From assembly GCA_043748015.1 (NCBI GenBank), contig JAYTOA010000020.1:1-23854 (forward strand): 23,854 bases of DNA, in the 5' to 3' direction. The notes under the pieces are model-generated. The model saw only the letters and a list, made by a program, of their open reading frames with translations. It was not told the origin of the DNA and searched no databases. The stretch comes from JAIBBG01 sp043748015. Its GTDB lineage: Bacteria > Bacteroidota > Bacteroidia > Flavobacteriales_D > Sanyastnellaceae. Of the stretch, positions 7,830-15,560 are shown one piece after another. Positions within the stretch are counted from its first letter, which is position 1, and every line of letters starts with the position of its first letter. The position numbers and the translations under genes are program-made.

Positions 7830-10079
7830 ATGAATAAAAGAACCAGTATTCTCGTCATTTTGGCAATCAGCGTGATTACTGTCTTTTGTTTTTTCCTGAT
7901 TTCAAAGCTCAGTTTCAGTTATGACTTCGAAGCGTTTTTTCCAAAGAAGGATCCTGAGACGGCATATTATTATAACTTCAGAAAGCAGTTTGAAACTGAC
8001 AATGACTTCTTCATTGTTGCGCTGGAAAACAACAGCGGGATCTATGATGTGGAATTCCTCGGTCGCGTGGATAGCCTTACCAATGCACTGCGCGAACTGC
8101 AGAATGTCGAAGAGGTAATTGGTCCCACGCAGTTGTCACAATATTATCGTGATCCCGTCATGGGTCAGGTTTTTAAGGTGCCACTCTTGCGCTGGAATGA
8201 ACCAGAAAATTACGCATACGACTCGCTGAAAATTTACGAATCACCGGGAATGATAGGCTTATTCTTTTCGGAAGATGGCAAGTCAGTTGCTATAAACATG
8301 AAGCATAAACAAAGCTTGTCAAAGTCGAAATGTGATCAGCTTTCTTTTGATGTGGAACGTGTCGCGGGCAATTTTCAGTTTGACAAGACTCACATAATTG
8401 GCAGAGCACTTGGACAAAGACTTTATGTGGAATTGATGATGAAGGAACTGATTATGTTCATCAGTCTGAGCCTGTTGCTGACGTCCATTTTTCTTTTCAT
8501 TGCATTCAGATCTGTGTGGGGAATTATCATACCAACATTGGTCGTCCTTGTTTCAATAATCTGGACGCTCGGGTTTATTAAGATTCTTGGAAAAGAACTC
8601 GACCTGATGCTTACAGTTCTGCCAACGATCATTTTCGTGGTTGGAATGAGCGACTCTGTGCATGTACTGACCAAATATCTGCAGGAATTGCGCAACGGAA
8701 AAAAGAAAGCTGAAGCAATTAAGCATGCATTCCGAAGCATCAGACTTGCAACTTTCCTAACAGCATTGACAACCTCAATTGGATTTATGACGTTGGTGTT
8801 TTCCAATATTCAACCCATATCAGATTTTGGAATTTACACATCAGTTGGAATCATGCTCGCGTATGGATTGACCTATTCCATGCTTCCAGCTGTGTTGCTT
8901 TTGGCGAAACCAAAGCGCATGTATCAATTCGCGGTCTCTGAAGATTTCTGGACTTCAAAACTTCACTTTGCTTTGAGATGGGTGATTCGAAAAAGAAAGG
9001 GTATTGTGATTGGAATGACTGCTGTTGTGATTTTGAGCATCGTTGGCATTTTTCAAATCAAAGTCGATAACAAAATGCTGGAAGATCTGCGCGATAACCA
9101 TAGGTTGAAGCAGGAGTTCTTTTACATGGAAAATCATTTCTCCGGAGTGCGACCATTCGAAATGGCCGTCGTTCTGAATAATGATTCTATGGCATTCTCA
9201 AAACCATTTTTGAAAGATCTTGAAAAGATTGATGGCTTTCTGAAAACTGAGTACGGTGTTGGCAGTTTGATCTCTATTGGCGAGATGATAAAGGCATCGA
9301 ATAAGGCGCTCAATGCAGGACAACAAGAATTTTACAGCATTCCCGACGATGACAATGACCTTAGACTCGCAGAGAAATTCCTTTTCAGAAAGGACATGTC
9401 GGAGTTGGTCCAGCTCTTCTACAATAAAGAACAGCGAACTTTGCGTGTCAGTGGTAAAGTGGGTGATTTTGGTCGGCAGCATTACGATAGTTTGAATGTA
9501 AAGCTCGATAGATTTATTGCTGAAAATTGCAATACTTCGTTCGAACATCACGTCACAGGTACCGCACATCTCATCGATCTCAACAACAAGTATCTCGTCG
9601 AAAATATGCTGTGGGATTTGTTGCTTTCTATTACGGCAATTGGCCTTGTGATGGGATTCGTTTACAAATCCGGAAAGATGATTTTCCTCACCATCATTCC
9701 GAACGTGATTCCTTTGTTAATCGTGGGTGGAATTATGGGGCTAACCGGAATTCCGTTAAAAGTTTCGACGTCCATCATTTTCAATATTGCGTTTGGTATT
9801 GCTGTTGATGATACCATCCATTTTCTCGCACGCGTTCGTACTTTTTTGATGGAAGGCAAATCGTCTCTTTACGCTGTGAAGCGCACATTTTTGACAACCG
9901 GTAAAGCAATGGTTGTTACAACGCTCATACTTAGCGGGGGTTTTTTAATTCTGATCATGTCCGATTTTATGGGAACATTTTATATCGGATTTCTCATCAG
10001 TCTAACACTCTTTATTGCGTTGATTGCAGAGTTAATGATTTCACCTTTAGTGGTCATCTATTTCTACCGTAAAAAGTAA
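7830..10079 (+). CDS. RND-superfamily exporter, MMPL/HAE3 type
   Basis: Large inner-membrane proton-driven transporter of the COG1033 type (family knowledge: export of lipids, hopanoids or other hydrophobic compounds). Seen: TM1 right after the start (MNKRTSILVILAISVITVFCFF), periplasmic domain 1, a five-helix bundle with the motif VVGMSDSVHVLTKYLQEL, a second TM start after RKRKG, periplasmic domain 2, and a second bundle with FGIAVDDTIHFLARV. Two homologous halves of about 375 residues, total 749 aa, fit HAE3 rather than the ~1000-aa HAE1 pumps. No membrane-fusion or TolC partner is adjacent, as is usual for this group. I chose ATG 7830 over 7788 because it puts the hydrophobic segment at the N-terminus and follows the promoter-like box. 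The gene converges on the porin gene with a 13-nt gap. Substrate unknown. Confidence 0.9.
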   Translation: MNKRTSILVILAISVITVFCFFLISKLSFSYDFEAFFPKKDPETAYYYNFRKQFETDNDFFIVALENNSGIYDVEFLGRVDSLTNALRELQNVEEVIGPTQLSQYYRDPVMGQVFKVPLLRWNEPENYAYDSLKIYESPGMIGLFFSEDGKSVAINMKHKQSLSKSKCDQLSFDVERVAGNFQFDKTHIIGRALGQRLYVELMMKELIMFISLSLLLTSIFLFIAFRSVWGIIIPTLVVLVSIIWTLGFIKILGKELDLMLTVLPTIIFVVGMSDSVHVLTKYLQELRNGKKKAEAIKHAFRSIRLATFLTALTTSIGFMTLVFSNIQPISDFGIYTSVGIMLAYGLTYSMLPAVLLLAKPKRMYQFAVSEDFWTSKLHFALRWVIRKRKGIVIGMTAVVILSIVGIFQIKVDNKMLEDLRDNHRLKQEFFYMENHFSGVRPFEMAVVLNNDSMAFSKPFLKDLEKIDGFLKTEYGVGSLISIGEMIKASNKALNAGQQEFYSIPDDDNDLRLAEKFLFRKDMSELVQLFYNKEQRTLRVSGKVGDFGRQHYDSLNVKLDRFIAENCNTSFEHHVTGTAHLIDLNNKYLVENMLWDLLLSITAIGLVMGFVYKSGKMIFLTIIPNVIPLLIVGGIMGLTGIPLKVSTSIIFNIAFGIAVDDTIHFLARVRTFLMEGKSSLYAVKRTFLTTGKAMVVTTLILSGGFLILIMSDFMGTFYIGFLISLTLFIALIAELMISPLVVIYFYRKK

Positions 10080-10092
10080 GAGAGTATTTTTT

Positions 10093-11361
10093 TCAGAATC
10101 CAACTTCAACCTGGAACACTGCCATCCATCGCGAGTTGAGATACTCGTTTTTTACCATGTTTTTGTCGCGCAAGTGGAAAAGGTTTCCTTGAATTTTCAA
10201 TCGGTGATTGCGCAAATATTTGGTAACGCCTAAACCAATTTCTTCTTTACCAAATTCCGAATCACGAATAGAATTGCTCGGCGTAATCACAGCGTATCTA
10301 CCGGCTATTTCATACATGTTTTTAAAGCAATAACTCATCTGACCCATCATTCCATCTCCAACGTAAATAATTCGCTGCTGAAAATATGCGTTCACTGTTT
10401 TTGGATTGTTCGTGCTTCGTTTTGTGTATTCCGAAGTGAACGCGAATCCTTTGTATTTGAAAACCATGTCCGCAATAAATACATCGAGATTTCTTGGTTC
10501 ATATAAATCTTTGCCCAATGTGCCTGCAGTGCGTATCGCTCCTTCATTGTAGTGATATCCACCTGCCAGAGCAAGTTTGGGCGTTTGTTCGTGAGCAAGA
10601 TCACCTTCATAATAATCTCCATTGTTGGTGAAAGTGCCGAATGGAAGGAGTTCTATTCGACCTGTGTAGGCAAGCCCCGCATTTGAAACATTGGAATTTC
10701 GACCTTCACCGGAACTGATTGCTGCTTTTACTATGTAGGTGAAATTGGAGATATTGTTTTGATAGTATGCATGAAGTCCAAAATCTCGGTCGATGTTAAA
10801 CGTTGCATTAACAATCGAACGATCTGAGAATTGTAAATCACCTGAAGAGACGACACGTTGCCTGTTGCCTGGAAGTTTTGTTTGACCAAATACCATCGTC
10901 CAGTGAGAAGTTGGCTTATAAATCAACACCGCATCACGCACAATATTTGGACTGGTATTTACTGTTGAATTGTCATTGACATTCCAATCCATATCGCCAC
11001 GCGAGAAAGAAAGTTGAATGAAATAATTGATCTTAGGATTGATGATGAATCCTTCAAATCGTAAACGCAATCTTCGCACTCTTGCTTCAATTTCTGATGC
11101 ACTGAAGTTGTCGTCAGAGATGGTTGTATAGGCAGCCCTGTTTTGAATCCTGAATCTGAAATTTAACGAAAACAGACTATCCGGAGCGACGATGCCAATG
11201 CCGTTAGCATATTGTGCTTTTGCCGGCTTCGGATTTACTTCTACTTGCGCATTCACTGAATTATGCTGAGAAGTCAATATGTTATATAGCGAAATCAACA
11301 GAATAAATCGAATGCAATTTTTTTTTGGTTTAATAAGAGACAACAAAGTTTTAACAGCCAT
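10093..11361 (-). CDS. Outer-membrane porin, OprO/OprP (phosphate-selective porin) type
   Basis: Predicted 16-strand outer-membrane channel. Seen: signal peptide MAVKTLLSLIKPKK followed by a hydrophobic core and cleavage near VNAQ; then SLNFRFRIQNRAAY, EARVRRLRLRFEGFIINPKINYFIQLSFS, the family motif WTMVFGQTKLPGNRQRVVSS, and repeated amphipathic strands ending in Phe (FQVEVGF). Length 422 aa fits. The ORF is open upstream to 11439, but the extra 26 residues lack signal character and a promoter-like box at 11371-11378 sits inside that extension, so ATG ending at 11361 is preferred. Family members are often called phosphate-selective, but ligand specificity cannot be read here. Convergent with the exporter gene. 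Confidence 0.88.
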   Translation of the reverse strand: MAVKTLLSLIKPKKNCIRFILLISLYNILTSQHNSVNAQVEVNPKPAKAQYANGIGIVAPDSLFSLNFRFRIQNRAAYTTISDDNFSASEIEARVRRLRLRFEGFIINPKINYFIQLSFSRGDMDWNVNDNSTVNTSPNIVRDAVLIYKPTSHWTMVFGQTKLPGNRQRVVSSGDLQFSDRSIVNATFNIDRDFGLHAYYQNNISNFTYIVKAAISSGEGRNSNVSNAGLAYTGRIELLPFGTFTNNGDYYEGDLAHEQTPKLALAGGYHYNEGAIRTAGTLGKDLYEPRNLDVFIADMVFKYKGFAFTSEYTKRSTNNPKTVNAYFQQRIIYVGDGMMGQMSYCFKNMYEIAGRYAVITPSNSIRDSEFGKEEIGLGVTKYLRNHRLKIQGNLFHLRDKNMVKNEYLNSRWMAVFQVEVGF

Positions 11362-11680
11362 TGATGTGTGCAAATTAATTTGCAAAACAGAAGATGATTT
11401 CATAAAAAAGTATTGGTTGCTTGTTCGATTGATCCGCACATTACCACAACTCCTGCTTTCAAGCGGCAGTCACTGATAGCGCTATAGATTGTTCGTCCTT
11501 GAACTTGCAATGTTAACTTGCACTAGAGTGGAAATGGCTGTTCGAATATTCACCAATTATTAACACTGATGCATTATTCAATATCACACTCCAAATAATA
11601 CATTTTGTTATCCTTACCATTCAGTATTGTAGCACTCTTAAGCGCAATTGAAATTGGTACGACATAGAGTTGGAATTTTG
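11362..11680. other. Intergenic region upstream of porin
   Basis: 319 nt without a gene. It holds a porin promoter-like box on the minus strand (TTAATTTG, complement of 11371-11378, ending 9 nt before the ATG; no matching -33) and an 8-nt direct repeat AACTTGCA at 11502-11509 and 11515-11522. Otherwise AT-rich with nothing recognisable. Confidence 0.5.
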
Positions 11681-12829
11681 CTACTTCCGAAGCAGAACGC
11701 TTTGATATACGTGATCGAATGCCCCTGCAATACTCTTTACGCTAAAATGCTCGATTGCATAATCTTGCAATTCCAGTACTTTCAGGCGTGAAATGAGATG
11801 AACGCTTTCATGTAAATTTTTGAGCAATTCTTTCTCATCACGAGCCGGAAGAAGGAGTCCTTTTGATGAGTCAACATGTTCGGCGATTCCACCTACGTCA
11901 GTGCTGATTACAGCCATTCCCGAAGCCATTGCCTCAATGATTACACAAGGCAGATTCTCGTAGTTGCTAAACATCAACAAACAATGACTTACCGCCATCA
12001 AATTGGCAATTTCTTCTCGCTGCTTTTCTCCGAAAAATGTGATGCTTTCTATTCTAATGCCATGCTCTACAGCCATTCGTTGAAAGTGCTCATAAGGTCC
12101 ATCTCCACCAATTGTCAAATGCACATTTGAAACAGTATCGCTGAATTGTTTCCAAACCCTAAGGATGCCGGAAATGTTTTTGTGTGCGTCGTCCAACGTG
12201 CTCACATGTAAAAAATGGATCATCTCTTCCGATTTTTTTCCCGGATGAAATATGACTGTATCAACTACATTGGGGACTACCTCGTAGTTGCCACTCAATC
12301 CATATTCGCGCATCACGCCGGCGAGATTTTCTGAAACGGGACAAATGATTGATGCATTCTTTACCACATACTTTGAAAAGGCTTTCAAAAAAAGTGGCTG
12401 ATCACTGCGTATGGATTTGTCATATCCCGTCCAATGTTCAGTGATGATATAAGGAAAGGAGAATTTTTTGTGGAGATATCGCGCTTGCCAACCACTGTTC
12501 CAGATAATGTTGTGATGAACAATGTCAATGTCAAAACGGTTTCTACTCTGCAGATATTCTATGCCCTTTTTAAAAGCTATTCGCTTGCCTTGCCATCCTG
12601 AAAAACCTTTTTTGCAATAGACTATGGTGGTATCTACGCCATGAATTTTTCGGTCTTCAATTCGGAAATTCTCTTCAATGCCGTCAAGAAAAGTAATATA
12701 CAGAACCTGCACATTGTGAACTGTGGCAACGGCTTCTGCGTGGCGTTGCACGAAGTTGCCTAGCGTGGAGACTGCCTTGCTTGGATACCAGCTGCTGAGA
12801 AATAATATGTTGAGTTTTTTCCTCTTCAA
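11681..12829 (-). CDS. Glycosyltransferase family 4
   Basis: GT-B fold retaining glycosyltransferase, probably acting on a surface glycan at the cytoplasmic side of the inner membrane. Seen: N-terminal LNILFLSSWYPSKAVSTLGNFV (typical GT4 opening), CPVSENLAGVM, EVVPNVVDTVIFHP, then the nucleotide-sugar half with FLHVSTLDDAHKN, LTIGGDGPYEHF, ITFFGEKQREEIANLM and the conserved donor-binding stretch FSNYENLPCVIIEAMASG followed by VISTDVGG. Length 382 aa is normal. The start codon is TTG (12827-12829); no in-frame ATG or GTG was found upstream and the N-terminal strand begins just after it. It stands alone, separated from the left-edge polysaccharide locus by 10 kb, so donor and acceptor are unknown. 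Confidence 0.9.
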   Translation of the reverse strand: MKRKKLNILFLSSWYPSKAVSTLGNFVQRHAEAVATVHNVQVLYITFLDGIEENFRIEDRKIHGVDTTIVYCKKGFSGWQGKRIAFKKGIEYLQSRNRFDIDIVHHNIIWNSGWQARYLHKKFSFPYIITEHWTGYDKSIRSDQPLFLKAFSKYVVKNASIICPVSENLAGVMREYGLSGNYEVVPNVVDTVIFHPGKKSEEMIHFLHVSTLDDAHKNISGILRVWKQFSDTVSNVHLTIGGDGPYEHFQRMAVEHGIRIESITFFGEKQREEIANLMAVSHCLLMFSNYENLPCVIIEAMASGMAVISTDVGGIAEHVDSSKGLLLPARDEKELLKNLHESVHLISRLKVLELQDYAIEHFSVKSIAGAFDHVYQSVLLRK

Positions 12830-12883
12830 TTTTTTGAAAACCAGGTGCCAATCTACAATCTGAAAGGCATTTTCATTTTCCTG

Positions 12884-12914
12884 TTGTCTGAGCAGGAATT
12901 TCGACGTTAATTTG
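12884..12914 (+). promoter_or_regulatory. Promoter of tRNA-His
   Basis: TTG (12884-12886), 20 nt, TTAATTTG (12907-12914), one mismatch to TAnnTTTG. The predicted start near 12920 leaves a leader of about 10 nt before the tRNA. Confidence 0.6.
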
Positions 12915-12929
12915 CGCCCGCTTTTAAAC

Positions 12930-13003
12930 GGTGGTCGTAGCTCAGTTGGTAGAGCCCCAGATTGTGGTTCTGGTTGTCGTGGGTTCGATCCCCATCGATC
13001 ACC
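12930..13003 (+). tRNA. tRNA-His (anticodon GTG)
   Basis: Cloverleaf can be folded by eye: acceptor GTGGTCG (12931-12937) with CGATCAC (12996-13002), allowing one G-T pair; D arm with AGCTCAGTTGGTAGAGC; anticodon stem CCAGA/TCTGG around loop TTGTGGT with GTG at the anticodon; T arm GTGGG TTCGATC CCCAT. The extra 5' G (12930) facing C73 (13003) is the identity mark of tRNA-His. CCA is not encoded. Confidence 0.97.
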
Positions 13004-13005
13004 CT

Positions 13006-13037
13006 AAAGCCTCGAAGAAATTCGAGGCTTTTTTTTG
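13006..13037 (+). terminator. Rho-independent terminator of tRNA-His
   Basis: Stem AAAGCCTCGAA (13006-13016) / TTCGAGGCTTT (13021-13031), loop GAAA, followed by a T run. It begins 3 nt after the tRNA. Confidence 0.93.
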
Positions 13038-13393
13038 TTTCACACGGAATTGCACACAAAGAATTTCAGAAAGCACAGAAGTGGTTATTTGTTATTGGGT
13101 TATTGGTGATTGCGGCGCTATTAATACTAAAGCATTTTGAGATTTGACGAATTGGGGATTTGATGATTGTGGCAGAGCGCATTCCCCCTCTAATCCTATT
13201 CTCCTAATTCGCCGAAATCACACAACGCTCTTCGCGGACTACGTACTGCCTACTGAAGACTACTTATCGACCGATCGCTCAATTCGCGTCTCCTCATTCC
13301 TAAATCCTAACCCCTAATTGCTGACCATCTTCGAAGCGAAGGATGCCGCCCGCATTCCCTGCAATCCCATAATCCTAGACTCCTACAATCCTA
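13038..13393. repeat. Composite intergenic degenerate-repeat element, copy A
   Basis: No gene lies in 13038-13390. In order: a CACA/AGAAT phrase (13038-13084), GTTATTGG tandem (13084-13106), GATTTG units (13141-13165), GG-anchored 8-mers on the minus strand (13181-13213), CGCGGACT plus TACTGA units (13233-13272), 7-mers (13287-13320), GCTGACC (13320-13326), and a GG-anchored 8-nt array (13345-13393) running into the TAG stop of the peptidase gene. CCTAAATCCTAACCCCTA (13299-13316) recurs exactly at 14324-14341. The 31-nt block 13345-13375 matches the reverse complement of 20526-20556 at 28 of 31 positions. Order of blocks is shared, inverted, with copy B at 20516-20749. Confidence 0.75.
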
Positions 13394-14167
13394 TCGCAGC
13401 CCCGGATCAATCCCATTCACGTACAACTCTATCGATTGTGTCGCCTTCGCTGATGCACTGCCGCTAAAGCCTGTTAGGTCATTGTAGGTGATGGAAGCGT
13501 TATACTGCTCAAGCATGTCTCTCGAAAGCGGCATATAGCTCCAGTGCCATTTCTCCTCTTCGTAGCCGGTGCGACCGTTCGCTTTGGAGTTGTATGTCTG
13601 GGCAAAACCATAGGACGCCGCATTGGCAATTAGCCAATCATACAGTTTTTTTCCTTCGCCTTTTGCAAACCATCCGGGTTCAACACTGTTGAAGTCAACG
13701 TCTGTTCCCCAATGATGGCGGCTGGTGCCGGGCATCGAACTGTATTTCAGGATGTCTTTTACTTTGTCAACTTCCGACCAACCTTTGTACTTCTCTCGCA
13801 ACCATTTTTTCTCCCAGATACCTTTCTGATAATCGAAATTTCTCGTTGCCGATATGATGCGAATATTGATGCCTTCCTTTTTTGCAGCTTCATGCATCAG
13901 TCGAAATGAATCATAAGCTTGGAGGCGCATGTAGATGTTTGGCTTGTCTGTATGAGAAGTTTCGATTTTTACAAACGAAGCATGCTTTGCAGGATCAAAT
14001 TTCCCCAGTAATTCTTCTTTAGAATAGAAAGCGACTGTTGTCCCTTGTTGTTGCGAATGTGCTAAAGGTTGTTTTTTGATTTCAGATATTGGATCCGATG
14101 AAGGTTGCGCGCAAGCTGTGATGAAAAGGATGCAACATGAGATAAGTAGGAGTACGTTTTTTTGCAT
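13391..14167 (-). CDS. VanY/DacB-type D,D-(or L,D-)carboxypeptidase lipoprotein, peptidase M15B (LAS family)
   Basis: Zinc peptidase that trims peptidoglycan stem peptides in the periplasm. Seen: lipoprotein signal with Cys19 in FITAC; zinc and catalytic motifs SRHHWGTDVD (residues 149-158, matching SxHxxGxxxD with ligands His151 and Asp158) and EKWHW (Glu205 catalytic base, His208 third ligand). Arg-rich RIISATRNFDYQKGIW is the substrate-side strand usual in M15B. Length 258 aa fits a secreted single-domain enzyme. Where VanY proteins usually have Ala before the ligand Asp (AxD), this has Asp156. The gene's TAG stop is fused to the 8-nt repeat array of composite element A. Carboxypeptidase specificity is inferred from family only. 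Confidence 0.9.
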   Translation of the reverse strand: MQKNVLLLISCCILFITACAQPSSDPISEIKKQPLAHSQQQGTTVAFYSKEELLGKFDPAKHASFVKIETSHTDKPNIYMRLQAYDSFRLMHEAAKKEGINIRIISATRNFDYQKGIWEKKWLREKYKGWSEVDKVKDILKYSSMPGTSRHHWGTDVDFNSVEPGWFAKGEGKKLYDWLIANAASYGFAQTYNSKANGRTGYEEEKWHWSYMPLSRDMLEQYNASITYNDLTGFSGSASAKATQSIELYVNGIDPGLR

Positions 14168-14301
14168 GGAGGGATGCTTTGAATTTTGATGAGTTAAAAC
14201 TATGCCGGAAAGTATATTTCACACAAAAAGGTGCAGGTTTCACGCAGATTTTCGCAGATGGAAATGCAGATTGAGCACAGTAATAGAACGCAAACAATTC
14301 A
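14168..14301. repeat. Degenerate GCAGATT phrase between peptidase and trxB
   Basis: Within 14231-14280 the heptamer GCAGATT/GCAGATG occurs three times (14244, 14254, 14266; spacing 10 and 12 nt) after a CACACAAAAAGGTGCAG stretch. It resembles the CACA phrase at 13038-13084. No gene is seen here, and 5' signals of the peptidase gene probably lie at its left side. Confidence 0.5.
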
Positions 14302-14322
14302 TCACGTGTTGATGCACGCTAA

Positions 14323-14341
14323 CCCTAAATCCTAACCCCTA
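14323..14341 (-). repeat. GG-anchored 7-nt array at the 3' end of trxB
   Basis: On the minus strand, after the trxB stop (14349-14351) and a 7-nt gap, comes TAGGGGT, TAGGATT, TAGGGTT. An 18-nt exact copy lies at 13299-13316, same strand. Confidence 0.65.
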
Positions 14342-14348
14342 CGAGCTA

Positions 14349-15302
14349 TTAGTGGATTCCCTTTCCAGCCAGATAACGCTCCGCATCCAAAGCTGCCATA
14401 CATCCTGTGCCTGCAGCTGTAACTGCTTGCCTGTATGTTTTGTCTGCCGCATCTCCCGACACAAAAACGCCTTCAACGTTAGTTTTCGCAGTGCCCAAAA
14501 CATTCTTGATATAGCCCACATCATCTGTGTTGATCCATGGCTTGAATACATCAGTATTTGGCTTGTGACCAATGGCAACAAAGAACCCCGTTACCGCCAA
14601 TGTTCTTTCTTCACCTGTCGCAGTGTTCTTAACTATTACCGCTTCCAGACCGGTTTCTCCTATGAGATCAACGGTTTCTGTGTTCCATAGTATTTCAATA
14701 TTGGCTGTGTTTTCAACGCGATGTTGCATCGCTTTCGACGCGCGCATTTCATCCCTACGGACAACCATATAGACTTTTCTGCAAAGCTTCGCGAGATATG
14801 TTGCTTCTTCAGCGGCGGTATCTCCGGCACCGACAATCACAACATCTTGATTGCGATAGAAAAATCCATCACAAACTGCGCATGCGCTCACTCCACCACC
14901 CGCATCTCTTAATCGGATTTCGTTCGGTAGTCCGAGCCACTTTGCGCTAGCGCCTGTCGCAATGATGACGCTATCTGCTGTGATGCTGTGCTTGCCATTG
15001 TCTATTTCGACATAATGTTTTGGTCCGGTGAAATCAACTTTGGTTACCCATCCGCTGCGAACATCTGTCTCAAATCTTAAAGCTTGTTTTTTCAAATCCT
15101 CCATCATCGCCGGACCTTTCACTCCGTCAGCATATCCCGGAAAATTGTCAACTTCGGTGGTGTCCATAAGTTGACCACCCGGTTGTGTTCCTTCGTACAT
15201 CACTGGTTTCATATCAGCGCGTGCTGCGTAGATAGCCGCTGTATACCCTGCCGGTCCGCTCCCTATTATGAGACACTTTACGTGTTCTTTTGCTTCGTTC
15301 AT
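14349..15302 (-). CDS. trxB: Thioredoxin-disulfide reductase TrxB
   Basis: Cytoplasmic FAD enzyme that passes electrons from NADPH to thioredoxin. Seen: FAD-binding CLIIGSGPAGYTAAIYAARA (residues 10-29), GGQLMDTTEVDNFPG, redox centre CAVC (Cys141 and Cys144), NADPH-binding VVIVGAGDTAAEEATYLA, and the C-terminal FAD contact VSGDAADKTYRQAVTAAGTGC. Length 317 aa with the chosen ATG (15300-15302) is typical; the frame is open to 15359 but a perfect -7 box lies at 15328-15335 within that extension, so the longer start is unlikely. Together with the TlpA-like lipoprotein this is one of two thiol-redox genes in the window, though they are not linked. Confidence 0.97.
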   Translation of the reverse strand: MNEAKEHVKCLIIGSGPAGYTAAIYAARADMKPVMYEGTQPGGQLMDTTEVDNFPGYADGVKGPAMMEDLKKQALRFETDVRSGWVTKVDFTGPKHYVEIDNGKHSITADSVIIATGASAKWLGLPNEIRLRDAGGGVSACAVCDGFFYRNQDVVIVGAGDTAAEEATYLAKLCRKVYMVVRRDEMRASKAMQHRVENTANIEILWNTETVDLIGETGLEAVIVKNTATGEERTLAVTGFFVAIGHKPNTDVFKPWINTDDVGYIKNVLGTAKTNVEGVFVSGDAADKTYRQAVTAAGTGCMAALDAERYLAGKGIH

Positions 15303-15327
15303 ATTCTGAAAAATAAAATTTTGAGTG

Positions 15328-15335
15328 CAAATATA
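15328..15335 (-). promoter_or_regulatory. -7 promoter box of trxB
   Basis: TATATTTG on the minus strand, a perfect TAnnTTTG match, 25 nt before the ATG. No good -33 TTG at the expected distance. Confidence 0.5.
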
Positions 15336-15537
15336 CCTGCCTGTTCTTGCTGACTTCATTTCATTGAGTGAGTTTGGTCACATGATATGCACGCTTTTTT
15401 AACGATGGATTGGTGAGCCAAATGCTTTTTGATTGAGTGGACATTTATTGATCACTCACAGAATTTCGCGATTGCCGCCGAACAGCAAAGTATGATACCA
15501 CTTGTAATTATCACTGTTATTGATGCATGTTACGGAT

Positions 15538-15545
15538 TAGGTTTG
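15538..15545 (+). promoter_or_regulatory. -7 promoter box of the MacB-like permease
   Basis: TAGGTTTG, a perfect TAnnTTTG match, 15 nt before the ATG. -33 region is weak (GTTATTG near 15516-15522). The rest of 15336-15537 shows no gene. Confidence 0.5.
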
Positions 15546-15560
15546 TTGTGATTCTTCAGC

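Noticed and set aside
14244..14272. Regular GCAGATT repeats as a CRISPR-like array
   Set aside because: Units are only 7 nt with 3-5 nt between them; there is no 25-40 nt repeat, no spacer and no cas gene in the window.
14339..14581. 80-codon minus-strand frame at the end of trxB
   Set aside because: It is another frame of the conserved trxB C-terminus.
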